From the NCBI RefSeq assembly GCF_003610255.1, contig NZ_RAPS01000001.1:7653001-7717000 (forward strand): a DNA stretch of 64,000 nt. The letters are read 5' to 3'. Shown in pieces: positions 23,670 through 31,449 of this stretch (the first letter of the stretch is position 1; each line of letters opens with the position of its first letter). The notes beneath the pieces were generated by a model. The model searched no databases. It was given only the letters and a program-made list of their open reading frames with translations, and had not been told where the DNA came from. This DNA is from Streptomyces sp. TLI_171. GTDB lineage: Bacteria > Actinomycetota > Actinomycetes > Streptomycetales > Streptomycetaceae. The position numbers and the translations under genes were made by a program.

Positions 23670-26387
23670 TCAGATGAAGCGCCACAGGTGGTCGTCGGTG
23701 CCGTTGTCGTCCCACAGCACGACCTGCGCTCCCCGGGCGGTGGACATGCCGGTGACGCCGAGGACGCGGCCGCTGCTGCCGCACTGGATGCGGAAGCAGT
23801 CGGCCGAGCCGTAGCGCAGCCGCCATCGGTGGTCGGCGGCCGCGTTGTCCGTCCACTGGACGATGCGCGAGCCGTTCGCGGTCCCGCCGTTCTCGACGCC
23901 GAGGACCTTGCCGCTGTTGGCGTTGCGCAGCCGCAGGTACCCGTCGGTGTCCACGAGCGCCGTCCACTGGTGGTCGGCGGTGCCGTTGTCGTCCCACTGG
24001 ACCACCAGTCCGCCGTCCGCGGTCGACATGTTCTGCACGCCCAGGACCAGTCCGCTGGCCAGGTTCTGGATGCGGCGCGCGCCGTTCGGCACGAGCCGCC
24101 ACCGGTTGTCCGGGGCCCCGTTGTCGGGGTGCTGCACGGCCTGCGCGCCGGCGGCGGTGGAGCCGTTCAGGAGGCCGAGCAGCTTGGCGCTGTTGACGTT
24201 GCGCAGCTTGTGGGTGCCGTCGCCCGCGTCGACGATCTCCCACCGGTGGTCGGCGGTGCCGTTGTCGGCCCACTGGAGGACGGTCGCGTTGTCCGTGGTG
24301 GACATGTTCTGCACGCCGAGGACCTTGCCGCTGTTGGCGTTGCGCAGCCGTACCGCCGTGCCGTCGACCACCAGGGACCAGTTGTGGTCCGCGGTGCCGG
24401 AGTCCTGCCACTGGAGGGCGACGCCGCCGTCCGCGGTGGACATGTCCTTGATCCCGAGGACCAGGCCGCTGGCGGCGTTGACCAGGCGGAAGTCGGCGCC
24501 GGTGTTCCAGTAGACGGTGTAGTTGTAGCCCTGCGCGTCGTAGAACGGGGCCAGGTTGACGCTCGCTCCGTCGGCGGTGGCGGTGAAGGCGAGCGCGGTG
24601 CTGCTGCTCCGGGTCACGGACGCGACGGCCAGCGACGGCAGCGCCGTCAGGGCGGTGTTGCCGTAGTTCCCGCACAGCACGGTCGGCCCGTAGGTCAGGG
24701 CGGTGACGCTCGGATTGTCGTTGGCCGGCGCGAGGACCACCTTCATCGGCAGCTTGACCGTGACGACGTCGCCGGAGGACCAGGAGCGCGTCAGGACGGC
24801 GTAGCTGCCGGGGGAGACCGCGATGCCCTGCACGGCGCCGTTGACGGCGACGGTGGCCCCGGAGGCCCAGGCGGGGATGCGGATGCGCATCGACCAGGTG
24901 CCCGCGGCGCTGCCGGTGACGGTCAGCGTCGTGGTGTCGCCCACCGGGTAGTCGGTGCTCTGGGTGACGGTGATCCCCCGCTGGGTCCAGCTCAGGACCG
25001 AGGGCAGGAACAGGTTCACCGTCAGGGTGGTGCCGCTGTAGAAGTAGATCGAGTCCATCAGCTTGGTGTTGGACTCCAGCGCGGTGCCCTGGCAGCACCA
25101 GAAGGAGTCGTAGTCGGTGCTCCAGGTGCCGCCGCCCCAGGCCGGCCCGACACCGCGCCGCCCGCCGGCCCTGAGCGGGGTGAAGTAGGTGATGTGCCCG
25201 TGCGGGTCGGCGGGGTTCTGGCCGCCGATGGTGTGGTTGTACAGGTCCCGCTCGTAGAAGTCGAAGTACCCGGACCGGTCGGGGTCGAGCAGCCACAGTT
25301 CGCGGGTCAGCTTCAGCATGTTGTACGAGTTGCACAGCTCGCAGGTGTCGTTGGTCAGGTAGGCGGCGATCGCGTTCGCGGCCCGGAAGTGCTCGGCCTG
25401 GCTGTTGCCGCCGATCGCGTAGCTGTGCGCTCCCGTGGTCAACGCCCAGGCGTTGACGGCGATGTCGCGGTAGCGCGTGGTGCCGGTCGCCTTGTACGCG
25501 CGGGCGGCGCCGATCCACTTGGGCACCTGCGTGTTGGCGTGCAGGCCGTTGAGCTGGTCCTGGTTCGCGGCCAGCGGGTCGAGGACCGCGGCGTGGTCGA
25601 ACCGCTGGGCGACCGTCAGCCAGCGGGAGTCGCCGGTCTGCAGGGCGAGGTCGGCCAGCACCTCGCCCATGCCGCCGAACTCGGTTCCCAGCAGCGCCTG
25701 CATCTGATTGCGGCTCAGGGCGGCGGTGCGCCGGTCGACCCAGCCGGCCATGGCCAGCAGGACGTCGCGGGCCTGGGTGCTCTCCAGCAGGCGCCACACG
25801 TCGAGCAGACCGGCCATGGTCTTGTGCACGCAGTAGTACGGCACGTTGCCGTTGGACAGCGTGCCGGCCTCCAGCGCGGCGAAGTCCGACTCGGGGAAGC
25901 CCGACAGGTAGCCGGTGGAGAAGCCGGCGGCCGCGTTGTTGGCCTGGCACTTGGCCAGCTCGGCGACCACGGCCGCCGCCTTGTCCCGGCAGACGGTGTC
26001 GCCGAGCGCGGCGTACGCCTGGGCCCACGCGGAGAGGAAGTGGCCCTGCACGTGGCTGCGGAAGGGGAACCCGGGAGCGTCCCAACCACCGTTCGCCGCT
26101 GCGCCGTTGGTGGAGAGCCTGTGGTTGGCGCGGAACACGTACAGCAGCCGGTCGACGTCGATGAAGCGCAGGTAGGCCAGCGTGCGGCCCTGGTTGTCGG
26201 CCCAGCGGCTGCTGGTCAGCCTGACCTGGCCGAGGGCGAACGGGTACGTCGAGACGCCGGTCTCCGCCTGGACGGGAGGGACGGCGGCCACGGCGGAGCG
26301 ACCGAGCAGCGGGGTCGCGGCAGCGGCCGCGACGAGGGCGCCGGCAGCGCGGAGGACGCTGCGGCGGGTGGGCACGGAGGAGGGCAT
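23670..26387 (-). CDS. Tat-exported GH127-family glycosidase with ricin-type lectin repeats
   Basis: 905 residues from ATG 26387. A twin-arginine signal (TRRSVLRAAGALVAAAAATP, about 7-26) precedes a GH127/DUF1680 alpha/alpha toroid beginning with FALGQVRLTSSRWADNQGRT. The zinc-cysteine catalytic centre of beta-L-arabinofuranosidases is recognisable as CELCNSYNMLKL (Glu about 350 with Cys) and FWCCQGTALES (two Cys about 430). A beta-sandwich follows, then two or more ricin B-type trefoils with repeats such as SGKVLGVQNMSTTDNATVLQ and ADHRW. It should release L-arabinofuranose or a related sugar from plant glycans outside the cell. A LacI-type operator sits 71 bp upstream. Confidence 0.9.
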   Translation of the reverse strand: MPSSVPTRRSVLRAAGALVAAAAATPLLGRSAVAAVPPVQAETGVSTYPFALGQVRLTSSRWADNQGRTLAYLRFIDVDRLLYVFRANHRLSTNGAAANGGWDAPGFPFRSHVQGHFLSAWAQAYAALGDTVCRDKAAAVVAELAKCQANNAAAGFSTGYLSGFPESDFAALEAGTLSNGNVPYYCVHKTMAGLLDVWRLLESTQARDVLLAMAGWVDRRTAALSRNQMQALLGTEFGGMGEVLADLALQTGDSRWLTVAQRFDHAAVLDPLAANQDQLNGLHANTQVPKWIGAARAYKATGTTRYRDIAVNAWALTTGAHSYAIGGNSQAEHFRAANAIAAYLTNDTCELCNSYNMLKLTRELWLLDPDRSGYFDFYERDLYNHTIGGQNPADPHGHITYFTPLRAGGRRGVGPAWGGGTWSTDYDSFWCCQGTALESNTKLMDSIYFYSGTTLTVNLFLPSVLSWTQRGITVTQSTDYPVGDTTTLTVTGSAAGTWSMRIRIPAWASGATVAVNGAVQGIAVSPGSYAVLTRSWSSGDVVTVKLPMKVVLAPANDNPSVTALTYGPTVLCGNYGNTALTALPSLAVASVTRSSSTALAFTATADGASVNLAPFYDAQGYNYTVYWNTGADFRLVNAASGLVLGIKDMSTADGGVALQWQDSGTADHNWSLVVDGTAVRLRNANSGKVLGVQNMSTTDNATVLQWADNGTADHRWEIVDAGDGTHKLRNVNSAKLLGLLNGSTAAGAQAVQHPDNGAPDNRWRLVPNGARRIQNLASGLVLGVQNMSTADGGLVVQWDDNGTADHQWTALVDTDGYLRLRNANSGKVLGVENGGTANGSRIVQWTDNAAADHRWRLRYGSADCFRIQCGSSGRVLGVTGMSTARGAQVVLWDDNGTDDHLWRFI

Positions 26388-26457
26388 GGGGGACTCCCGG
26401 AAGCCTGGTGAATGAGGTGGGGAGGCGCGGCGGAGCGGACTGCGGAGCGGCGGCGAC

Positions 26458-26479
26458 GGATTGTTAGCGCTAACAATCC
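26458..26479. promoter_or_regulatory. Perfect 22-bp LacI-family operator upstream of the GH127 gene
   Basis: The core TTGTTAGCGCTAACAA (26461-26476) is extended on both sides to a perfect 22-bp palindrome with central GC. The arms fit LacI/GalR-type operators found before arabinoside and xyloside genes. No LacI gene lies next to it; the nearest in this window (12363) has a different operator, so an unlinked regulator is likely. Confidence 0.8.
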
Positions 26480-26720
26480 GGCCCAAAAGCAAGGTGCCAC
26501 GACTGACCCGCACATCCCTGGAGGGAGTGCAGGGTCGAAAGTGACACCGCCTGTTACGTTCGGGTTACTTTATAGCCGGGGCCGCCGGCGCTGTCCAGGC
26601 TCGCGGCGGGGCCCGCACCGCGCCCGGCGAGGACCGGACGGGGCCGCTGACCCGGTTCCGCGGCCCGGCGGCCGGAGAAAACGCCTTGCCGTCCCCCCGG
26701 TGTCCGGGCAGCCTGACCGG

Positions 26721-28103
26721 GTGTCAAGAGTGCCCTACCCCTTCCGGCTGGCCTGGGAGGACGTCGACCCCGCCGGCCATCCCTTCGACCCCGACCGAGT
26801 CGCCCAGGTCGTTCACACCGTGGGACCGGCGCGGCGAGTGCCGTCCCGGACGGATCCGGACCTGGACCTGACCCGGGTCAACTGGGCGTGGGACGTGGCG
26901 GGCCCCTGGGCCGACGCCATGACGTACGTGCTGGTCCAGCACTACGGCCCGTGGATCTCCGGATGGCGCTGGTCGCGCGGCGAAGGGGACATCGACGGCG
27001 GACCGGTCGGCAACTGGTGCTGCGCCTCGCACTCCATCACCACCGAGCAGGAGACCCTCGACCGGGTCGTGGCGGCGGTGCGCGAGTGGCGTGAGTGGCT
27101 GGAACGACTCGCGGCGCGGTTCGAGGCCTACCCCCTCGACCCCGAGGACTTGGCGAGCGACCCCGTCCTGTGGGAGCGCACGGCCCACCACCTGATCCTC
27201 CAGGTGGCGGACTTCACCGGCGCCGAGAGCGGCTGGTACGGCCACTGCGAGCAGGTCCTGGGCTGGTTCCTCACGTACTGGGGCGTCGCCCCTGAGCGGG
27301 CCGCGCAGCTGGTGGACCGAGCAGTCGGCGGCCGGTTCAAGAGCTGGACCGCGCCCGACGCCGCCCTGGTGGAGGACATCGCGCAGCGGCTCGTCGGACC
27401 GCTGCGGCCGGCGGACGCCCGCCGGCACCGCGAGCCGGCTCGGACCCCCGACGAGGACGAGGCCGCCGAACTCCCCGACCACCTGGAGCGCTGGCTCGCG
27501 ACGCGCGACAGCGTGCCGTGGCCGGAGCACCAGGACACCGCGGACAACGGTCCGGTGGCGCCCGCCCGGGACGGAGCCGTCCAGGAGTTCCGCGCCTTCG
27601 ACGCGGCGGTGGACACCGCCCGCGCAGCCGGCCTGCTCGCCGCACTCGAACTGGTGCGCGCCGACGCCGCACGCGGCGCCACCCTGGACTTCGAGCTGAT
27701 CCGCAGCTGGCAGCGGCACGTCCTCGCCACCCCCGGGGCGCCGCCGATGCGCACCCACCCCGCCTTCGCCAAGGGCGGCGCCGAACGCTACGGGATCGGC
27801 CCCGACACCCGCGCCCGCCTCGACGCCTGCCTGGCGCAGGCGGACGACGGCCGCCTCTCGCTCGCCGCCCGAGCGGCCCGGGCCCACCTGGACGTCTGCT
27901 TCTTCCACCCGTTCGACGACGGCAACGCCCGTGCCGCCCTGCTCACCCTGCTGTTCGTGCTGGCCCGGGAAGGCGTCACCCTCGAATCGGTGGTGCTGAT
28001 CCGGCGGTTCAGCCACCGGGCCGACGACCCGCGGGACGCGCTCGGCCTGTGCTCCTCCGTCGAGCACCACATCGGGTGGAGCCGCGCCGCGCACGCGAAG
28101 TAG
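26721..28103 (+). CDS. Fic-domain protein with long N-terminal region
   Basis: 460 residues from GTG 26721 (a GTG three codons later is equally possible). The C-terminal ~170 residues form a Fic/Doc fold, with the active-site loop FFHPFDDGNARAALL: His396 and the anion-binding loop DGNAR (consensus HPFxxGNGRxxR; here the second Gly is Ala and the last Arg is absent). Residues 1-230 (PYPFRLAWEDVDPAGHPFDP, then WAWDVAGPWADAMTYVLVQH) are an uncharacterised acidic, Trp-rich domain. Fic proteins transfer AMP or another phosphate group to target proteins. No antitoxin gene with an inhibitory S/TxxxE(G/N) helix is adjacent, so self-inhibition or weak activity is possible. Confidence 0.8.
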   Translation: MSRVPYPFRLAWEDVDPAGHPFDPDRVAQVVHTVGPARRVPSRTDPDLDLTRVNWAWDVAGPWADAMTYVLVQHYGPWISGWRWSRGEGDIDGGPVGNWCCASHSITTEQETLDRVVAAVREWREWLERLAARFEAYPLDPEDLASDPVLWERTAHHLILQVADFTGAESGWYGHCEQVLGWFLTYWGVAPERAAQLVDRAVGGRFKSWTAPDAALVEDIAQRLVGPLRPADARRHREPARTPDEDEAAELPDHLERWLATRDSVPWPEHQDTADNGPVAPARDGAVQEFRAFDAAVDTARAAGLLAALELVRADAARGATLDFELIRSWQRHVLATPGAPPMRTHPAFAKGGAERYGIGPDTRARLDACLAQADDGRLSLAARAARAHLDVCFFHPFDDGNARAALLTLLFVLAREGVTLESVVLIRRFSHRADDPRDALGLCSSVEHHIGWSRAAHAK

Positions 28104-28211
28104 TCGTCCATCCGCGTTGCCCGGCGCGGCAGTTCGAGGGCGCGTGGGCCGTGCAGCCGAGCTGCCGGTCCAGGTCGAGCCGGGGCCGCTGCCACCCATG
28201 ACGGGGGACCG

Positions 28212-28376
28212 CTAGTGCGGGGCGGACGCTTCCCGGGCCGGGGTCGGGATCGGCGGGGCTTCGCAGCCTCTGGGCGGGGGGAGGTCGGGCAGGAGCCGCG
28301 CCGGACGGCGTGGCGGCCTTCCCGGGAGGGGTGGTGCCGGGGGCAGTGGTGCGGTCGCCGCAGAGACGGTGGTCAT
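28212..28376 (-). CDS. Proline-rich small ORF
   Basis: 54 codons from ATG 28376 with AGAGGAGAG upstream. The product (MTTVSAATAPLPPAPPLPGR at the start) is Pro/Arg-rich and disordered. Apart from the good ribosome site there is no support, and it may be spurious. Confidence 0.25.
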   Translation of the reverse strand: MTTVSAATAPLPPAPPLPGRPPRRPARLLPDLPPPRGCEAPPIPTPAREASAPH

Positions 28377-28476
28377 GCCGGTCAACTCTCCTCTTCGCTC
28401 GTCCCCGCCCGCAGCGTCGCCTACCCGGATCCGCCGCCGCCACGCAGCGGCCGGGCCCCGCCGTGACACGGCTGTC

Positions 28477-28968
28477 CTACTCGGTGGACTCGTCCGGTCG
28501 GTCGGGGACGACGTGCACGGCGGCCTCCTCGGCGCCCGCCGCACCGCCGTCGATGCCGGCGTCGGACGCGACCAGGTCCTTCTCCGTGTCCGGCCGGGCG
28601 CCCTCGTCCGGGGCCACCAGGCGCCCGGCGCGACGGGCGCCTGCGGCCTGCGGGTCGAAGGGCTCGCCCGCCCCGCCGGGAAGGTCGCCGATCCCGTCGC
28701 CGTCGCCGTCGGGCTCGTCGGAGGGGAGGTCGGGCACCTCCTGGGCGAGGCGCTGGTCGAGCGTCTCGCCGTCGCGCTGTTCGGCGGGCGTCACCCCGAC
28801 CTTGTCCACGCCCAGCGGTTTCTCCGGCGGCGAGTAGCCCTCGTCCAGCAGGTCGTCGTAGTCGCGTTCGTCCACGGCGTCCTCCAGGTCCAGGGGAGCC
28901 GCGTCCGCCTGCTCCTCCATGTCCCCGGTGGGCTGGTAGACGTCGTCGCCCATCGCTTCGTCGCTCAT
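28477..28968 (-). CDS. DUF5709 family protein
   Basis: 163 acidic residues from ATG 28968. Typical features are MSDEAMGDDVYQPTGDMEEQ, the DLEDAVDERDYDDLLDEGYSPPEKP core (about 27-51; key DDLLDEGYSPPEKP), GVTPAEQRDGETLDQRL (about 57-73) and the later AGARRAGRLVAPDEG. The family is restricted to actinobacteria, is mostly disordered and of unknown function; DEGYSPPERP is its hallmark. No signal or membrane segment. Followed on the 5' side by about 370 bp without a recognised gene (28969-29340). Confidence 0.88.
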   Translation of the reverse strand: MSDEAMGDDVYQPTGDMEEQADAAPLDLEDAVDERDYDDLLDEGYSPPEKPLGVDKVGVTPAEQRDGETLDQRLAQEVPDLPSDEPDGDGDGIGDLPGGAGEPFDPQAAGARRAGRLVAPDEGARPDTEKDLVASDAGIDGGAAGAEEAAVHVVPDRPDESTE

Positions 28969-29340
28969 GTCCCCACGCTCTCCGTCGTTCTCGCGCCACT
29001 GCGCGCGCCGGCCGTCGTTCGGCTCCCGGCCGGCTGTCGGTCGTCCCCGCCGGTGGTCTCGGCTCCTCCTCGTCCTGCCGGGGCGGGGGCGCGGCTCCGG
29101 GCCGCGTCCCCACGCGTACCCGGCCACTCGCGGTGAAACCTCGCGGAGCGGCACTGCCACCACGGACCCGCCCTTCCAGCCTCGCACCCCGGGCGGGGGC
29201 CCGCGCCCCGGCAGCGCCGGCCGCGGAGCGAGGGAGCGCGGGGGGCGAGGTCGCTGGGAAGCGGAGCGGCGGGGCCGGAGCCTTCGGACGAGCGCAGGGC
29301 CCGAGGCCGCCGGAGCACGGTCCCGGGCCCTGACGATCCG
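28969..29340. other. Interval without recognised gene
   Basis: Between the DUF5709 start (28968) and the NlpC/P60 stop (29341), both minus strand. It should hold the DUF5709 promoter and the end of the NlpC/P60 transcript. No frame reads as protein. Confidence 0.5.
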
Positions 29341-30564
29341 TCAGCAGTCGGGGATCACCGTGCCGTTGTTGTCCTTGGCGACGTCGTTGCCCCAGCGGGA
29401 GAGGTAGAAGGCGGAGACCCATTGGCCGCCGGGTCCGACGTCGGGGTCGGTCTTCAGCCACCAGTGGTTGTAGGAGGAGCCGCTGGCGATCTCGCGTCCC
29501 CAGGCCTTGCAGAAGACGTAGTTGGTGCCCTGGTACAGCGTGCCGGTCTGCGCGGTGCCGGTCGGCGAGCTGTAGACCGAGGCGTTGGCGAAGGTGTCCA
29601 CCCAGTACTTGCCGGTGCTGGGCGGGGCGCCGCCGCCCGGGCAGTCGGGGATCACCGTGCCGTTGTTGTCCTTGGCGACGTCGTTGCCCCAGCGGGAGAG
29701 GTAGAAGGCGGAGACCCATTGGCCGCCGGGTCCGACGTCCGGGTCGGTCTTCAGCCACCAGTGGTTGTAGGAGGAGCCGCTGGCGATCTCGCGTCCCCAG
29801 GCCTTGCAGAAGACGTAGTTGGTGCCCTGGTACAGCGTGCCGGTCTGCGCGGTGCCGGTCGGCGAGCCGAAGGCGGGCGCGTTCGCGAAGGTGTCCACCC
29901 AGTACTGGCCGCCGGAGGACGGCGGCGGGGTCGTGCTGCCGCCGCCCGGACCGTAGAGGCGGATCGCGCCGTAGTAGTCGCCGTGCGAGGACAGGGTGGC
30001 GACCTGGACGTAGCCGCCGGAGTACGGGGCCTCGACGATGTAGCCGTTGCCGAGGTACAGGGCGACGTGGTGGATGGTGGAGGCGGTGTTGCCGTAGAAC
30101 ACCAGGTCGCCGGGGAGCAGCGGGGCCGTCCCGTCCGAGCGGTAGTAGCGGGCGACGGCGCGTGAACTCGGCCACTGGGTGTAGGTGGTGCCGTTGATCA
30201 CGTCGGCGCCGACCGCGAGGTAGTAGGCGTAACGGACCAGGCCCGAGCAGTCGAGGCCGCGGACGTGGCAGTCGTTGGGGGCGCCGTTGGAGGCGTCGCA
30301 GCTGCCGTAGCTGGGGCCGGGGGCGGAGCCGTGGCCGCCGCCCCAGGAGTAGGGGGTGCCGATCTGGCCGCAGGCCGCGTTGACGGCGGCGGCGGCCTGG
30401 GGAGCGGCGCCCGGGGCGAGGACTCCGCAGGCGGGGGCTGCCTGCGCGGGCTGGGCGCCGACGCCGGCGAAGAAGACCGCGAGGGAGGCCAGTACGGAGA
30501 GGATCGCCGCACAGCGCAGCGGTGCGAACATCCACCGCGACACGGGGTTTACGCGCGTAGTCAC
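29341..30564 (-). CDS. Secreted NlpC/P60 hydrolase with two duplicated C-terminal modules
   Basis: 407 residues from GTG 30564 (VTTRVNPVSRWMFAPLRCAA). A signal peptide ends after QPAQA (about residue 44). The NlpC/P60 domain has the catalytic Cys106 in GLDCSGLVRYAYYLA, His in IHHVALYLGNG and the usual LLPGDLVFYG. Two 99-residue SH3-like modules follow (YWVDTFANAP, GTAQTGTLYQGTNYVFCKAW, NNGTVIPDC). They differ at one nucleotide over 227 bp. The enzyme should cut peptide crosslinks of peptidoglycan. The linker GGGSTTPPPSSGG separates the domains. Monocistronic; AT-rich upstream DNA (30744-30790) likely contains its promoter. Confidence 0.92.
   Translation of the reverse strand: MTTRVNPVSRWMFAPLRCAAILSVLASLAVFFAGVGAQPAQAAPACGVLAPGAAPQAAAAVNAACGQIGTPYSWGGGHGSAPGPSYGSCDASNGAPNDCHVRGLDCSGLVRYAYYLAVGADVINGTTYTQWPSSRAVARYYRSDGTAPLLPGDLVFYGNTASTIHHVALYLGNGYIVEAPYSGGYVQVATLSSHGDYYGAIRLYGPGGGSTTPPPSSGGQYWVDTFANAPAFGSPTGTAQTGTLYQGTNYVFCKAWGREIASGSSYNHWWLKTDPDVGPGGQWVSAFYLSRWGNDVAKDNNGTVIPDCPGGGAPPSTGKYWVDTFANASVYSSPTGTAQTGTLYQGTNYVFCKAWGREIASGSSYNHWWLKTDPDVGPGGQWVSAFYLSRWGNDVAKDNNGTVIPDC
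29344..29867. repeat. Near-identical tandem coding repeat in the NlpC/P60 gene
   Basis: 29344-29570 and 29641-29867 (offset 297 bp, 99 codons) match with a single difference that I can find (G at 29443, C at 29740). Synonymous positions are conserved too, so the duplication is recent or kept alike by gene conversion. Confidence 0.85.
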
Positions 30565-30793
30565 AGGCGTGTCCTGAACTGTCGTGGGGCTTTGGATTGG
30601 TGGCGGACATTCAAGCACCGTGCCCGCGCCGCCCGGTAGCCCTCTGACGCACCCTCACTGATCCGCCCACCGTCTCCGCCTCCTGCCCCGCCAGTCGTCG
30701 ATGCTGGCCGTCGGGGGTTTGCAGACCGTCGGCTGCAGAGAGTCACCGCTCCATTAACGTAGGTTATTTATGTAAGGGAGTACTGAAAAGCTC

Positions 30794-30823
30794 TTGACCT
30801 GGTCTGATCCAGCTGCCTAGCCT
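30794..30823 (+). promoter_or_regulatory. Promoter with dre-like palindrome in the spacer
   Basis: TTGACC (30794-30799), 18-nt spacer, TAGCCT (30818-30823). The spacer begins TGGTCTGATCCAGCTG, in which CTGG and CCAG are inverted arms (30799-30812). It points toward the resolvase-like gene at 30930, about 100 bp downstream. The motif is close to that in the ThuA-ricin promoter. Confidence 0.55.
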
Positions 30824-30929
30824 GAAATGGCATCTCGGCCTCCGGCTACGGTGAGTTGGCGCTGCGGCGGTGGTTGTCGAGGAGGCGCAGGGGAGGGGCT
30901 TCGGATCCTCCGACGGCAAGGAGTCGGCC

Positions 30930-31316
30930 ATGAGTACGCCATCCGCTCGCACCATCGGCCCGATCGGCGCGGTCTACCTGCGCTGCTACCCGTTCGACAC
31001 CTGGGAGATGGCGAGCCACCAGGCCGCGATCCGCGCCTTCGCACGCACTCGCGGCTACTGGGACCCGGAGGTCTTCCTCGACAACGGCCGTCGGTCGGGT
31101 GTCGCCCTGCCGCAACTCGATGCGCTGTCCGCGCTGGTGGGGGCGGGGTGGTGCGAGGTGGTGTTCGTGCCGGGCCTCTGGGTGTTCTCGGTGGACGACG
31201 GGGACGCGCGGGCCACGGCCGAGCGGCTGAAGCGCCTGGGCGGGCGGGTGGAGGAGGTGCCGGATCCGCGCCGCGCGGCGCGATCCCGGCCGCTGCTGCG
31301 CAGCGGGACCGGCTGA
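30930..31316 (+). CDS. Resolvase-like N-terminal-domain protein, probably non-catalytic
   Basis: 128 residues from ATG 30930 (AAGGAG upstream). The fold resembles the N-terminal domain of serine recombinases: GAVYLRCYPFDTWEMASHQA (about 13-32), then FARTRGYWDPEVFLDNGRRSG and CEVVFVPGLWVFS. Recombinases use an active Ser in YxRVSTxxQ; here the site reads YLRCYPFDTWEM, so strand transfer is not expected. No DNA-binding helix-turn-helix follows. Proteins of this form are frequent in streptomycetes as single genes of unknown, perhaps regulatory, role. Confidence 0.6.
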   Translation: MSTPSARTIGPIGAVYLRCYPFDTWEMASHQAAIRAFARTRGYWDPEVFLDNGRRSGVALPQLDALSALVGAGWCEVVFVPGLWVFSVDDGDARATAERLKRLGGRVEEVPDPRRAARSRPLLRSGTG

Positions 31317-31449
31317 CGTGGGCGGCCGGGGCCCGGGCGGCGGGCGACCGGGCAGGTGCGGCGCCTCCGGCGTCCGGTCCGCGACCGCCCGCCGCGCGGC
31401 GACGACCGACGCGGGCCGCGGGCGCGTAGCGCTCCGGGGGGTGCGAGTG

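Noticed and set aside
23688-26411. 907-codon frame antisense to GH127
   Set aside because: Val/Gly/Arg-rich shadow; the minus strand encodes a complete GH127-lectin protein with a Tat signal.
29344-29867. Direct repeats as a CRISPR or mobile element
   Set aside because: Only two copies, in-frame with a protein module, no spacers or element ends.
30565-30800. c-di-AMP riboswitch before the NlpC/P60 gene
   Set aside because: Wall-hydrolase genes in streptomycetes often have one, but I could not find the conserved ydaO-type core on the minus strand here.
30930-31316. Active serine recombinase indicating a mobile element
   Set aside because: No catalytic Ser, no DNA-binding domain and no element boundaries.
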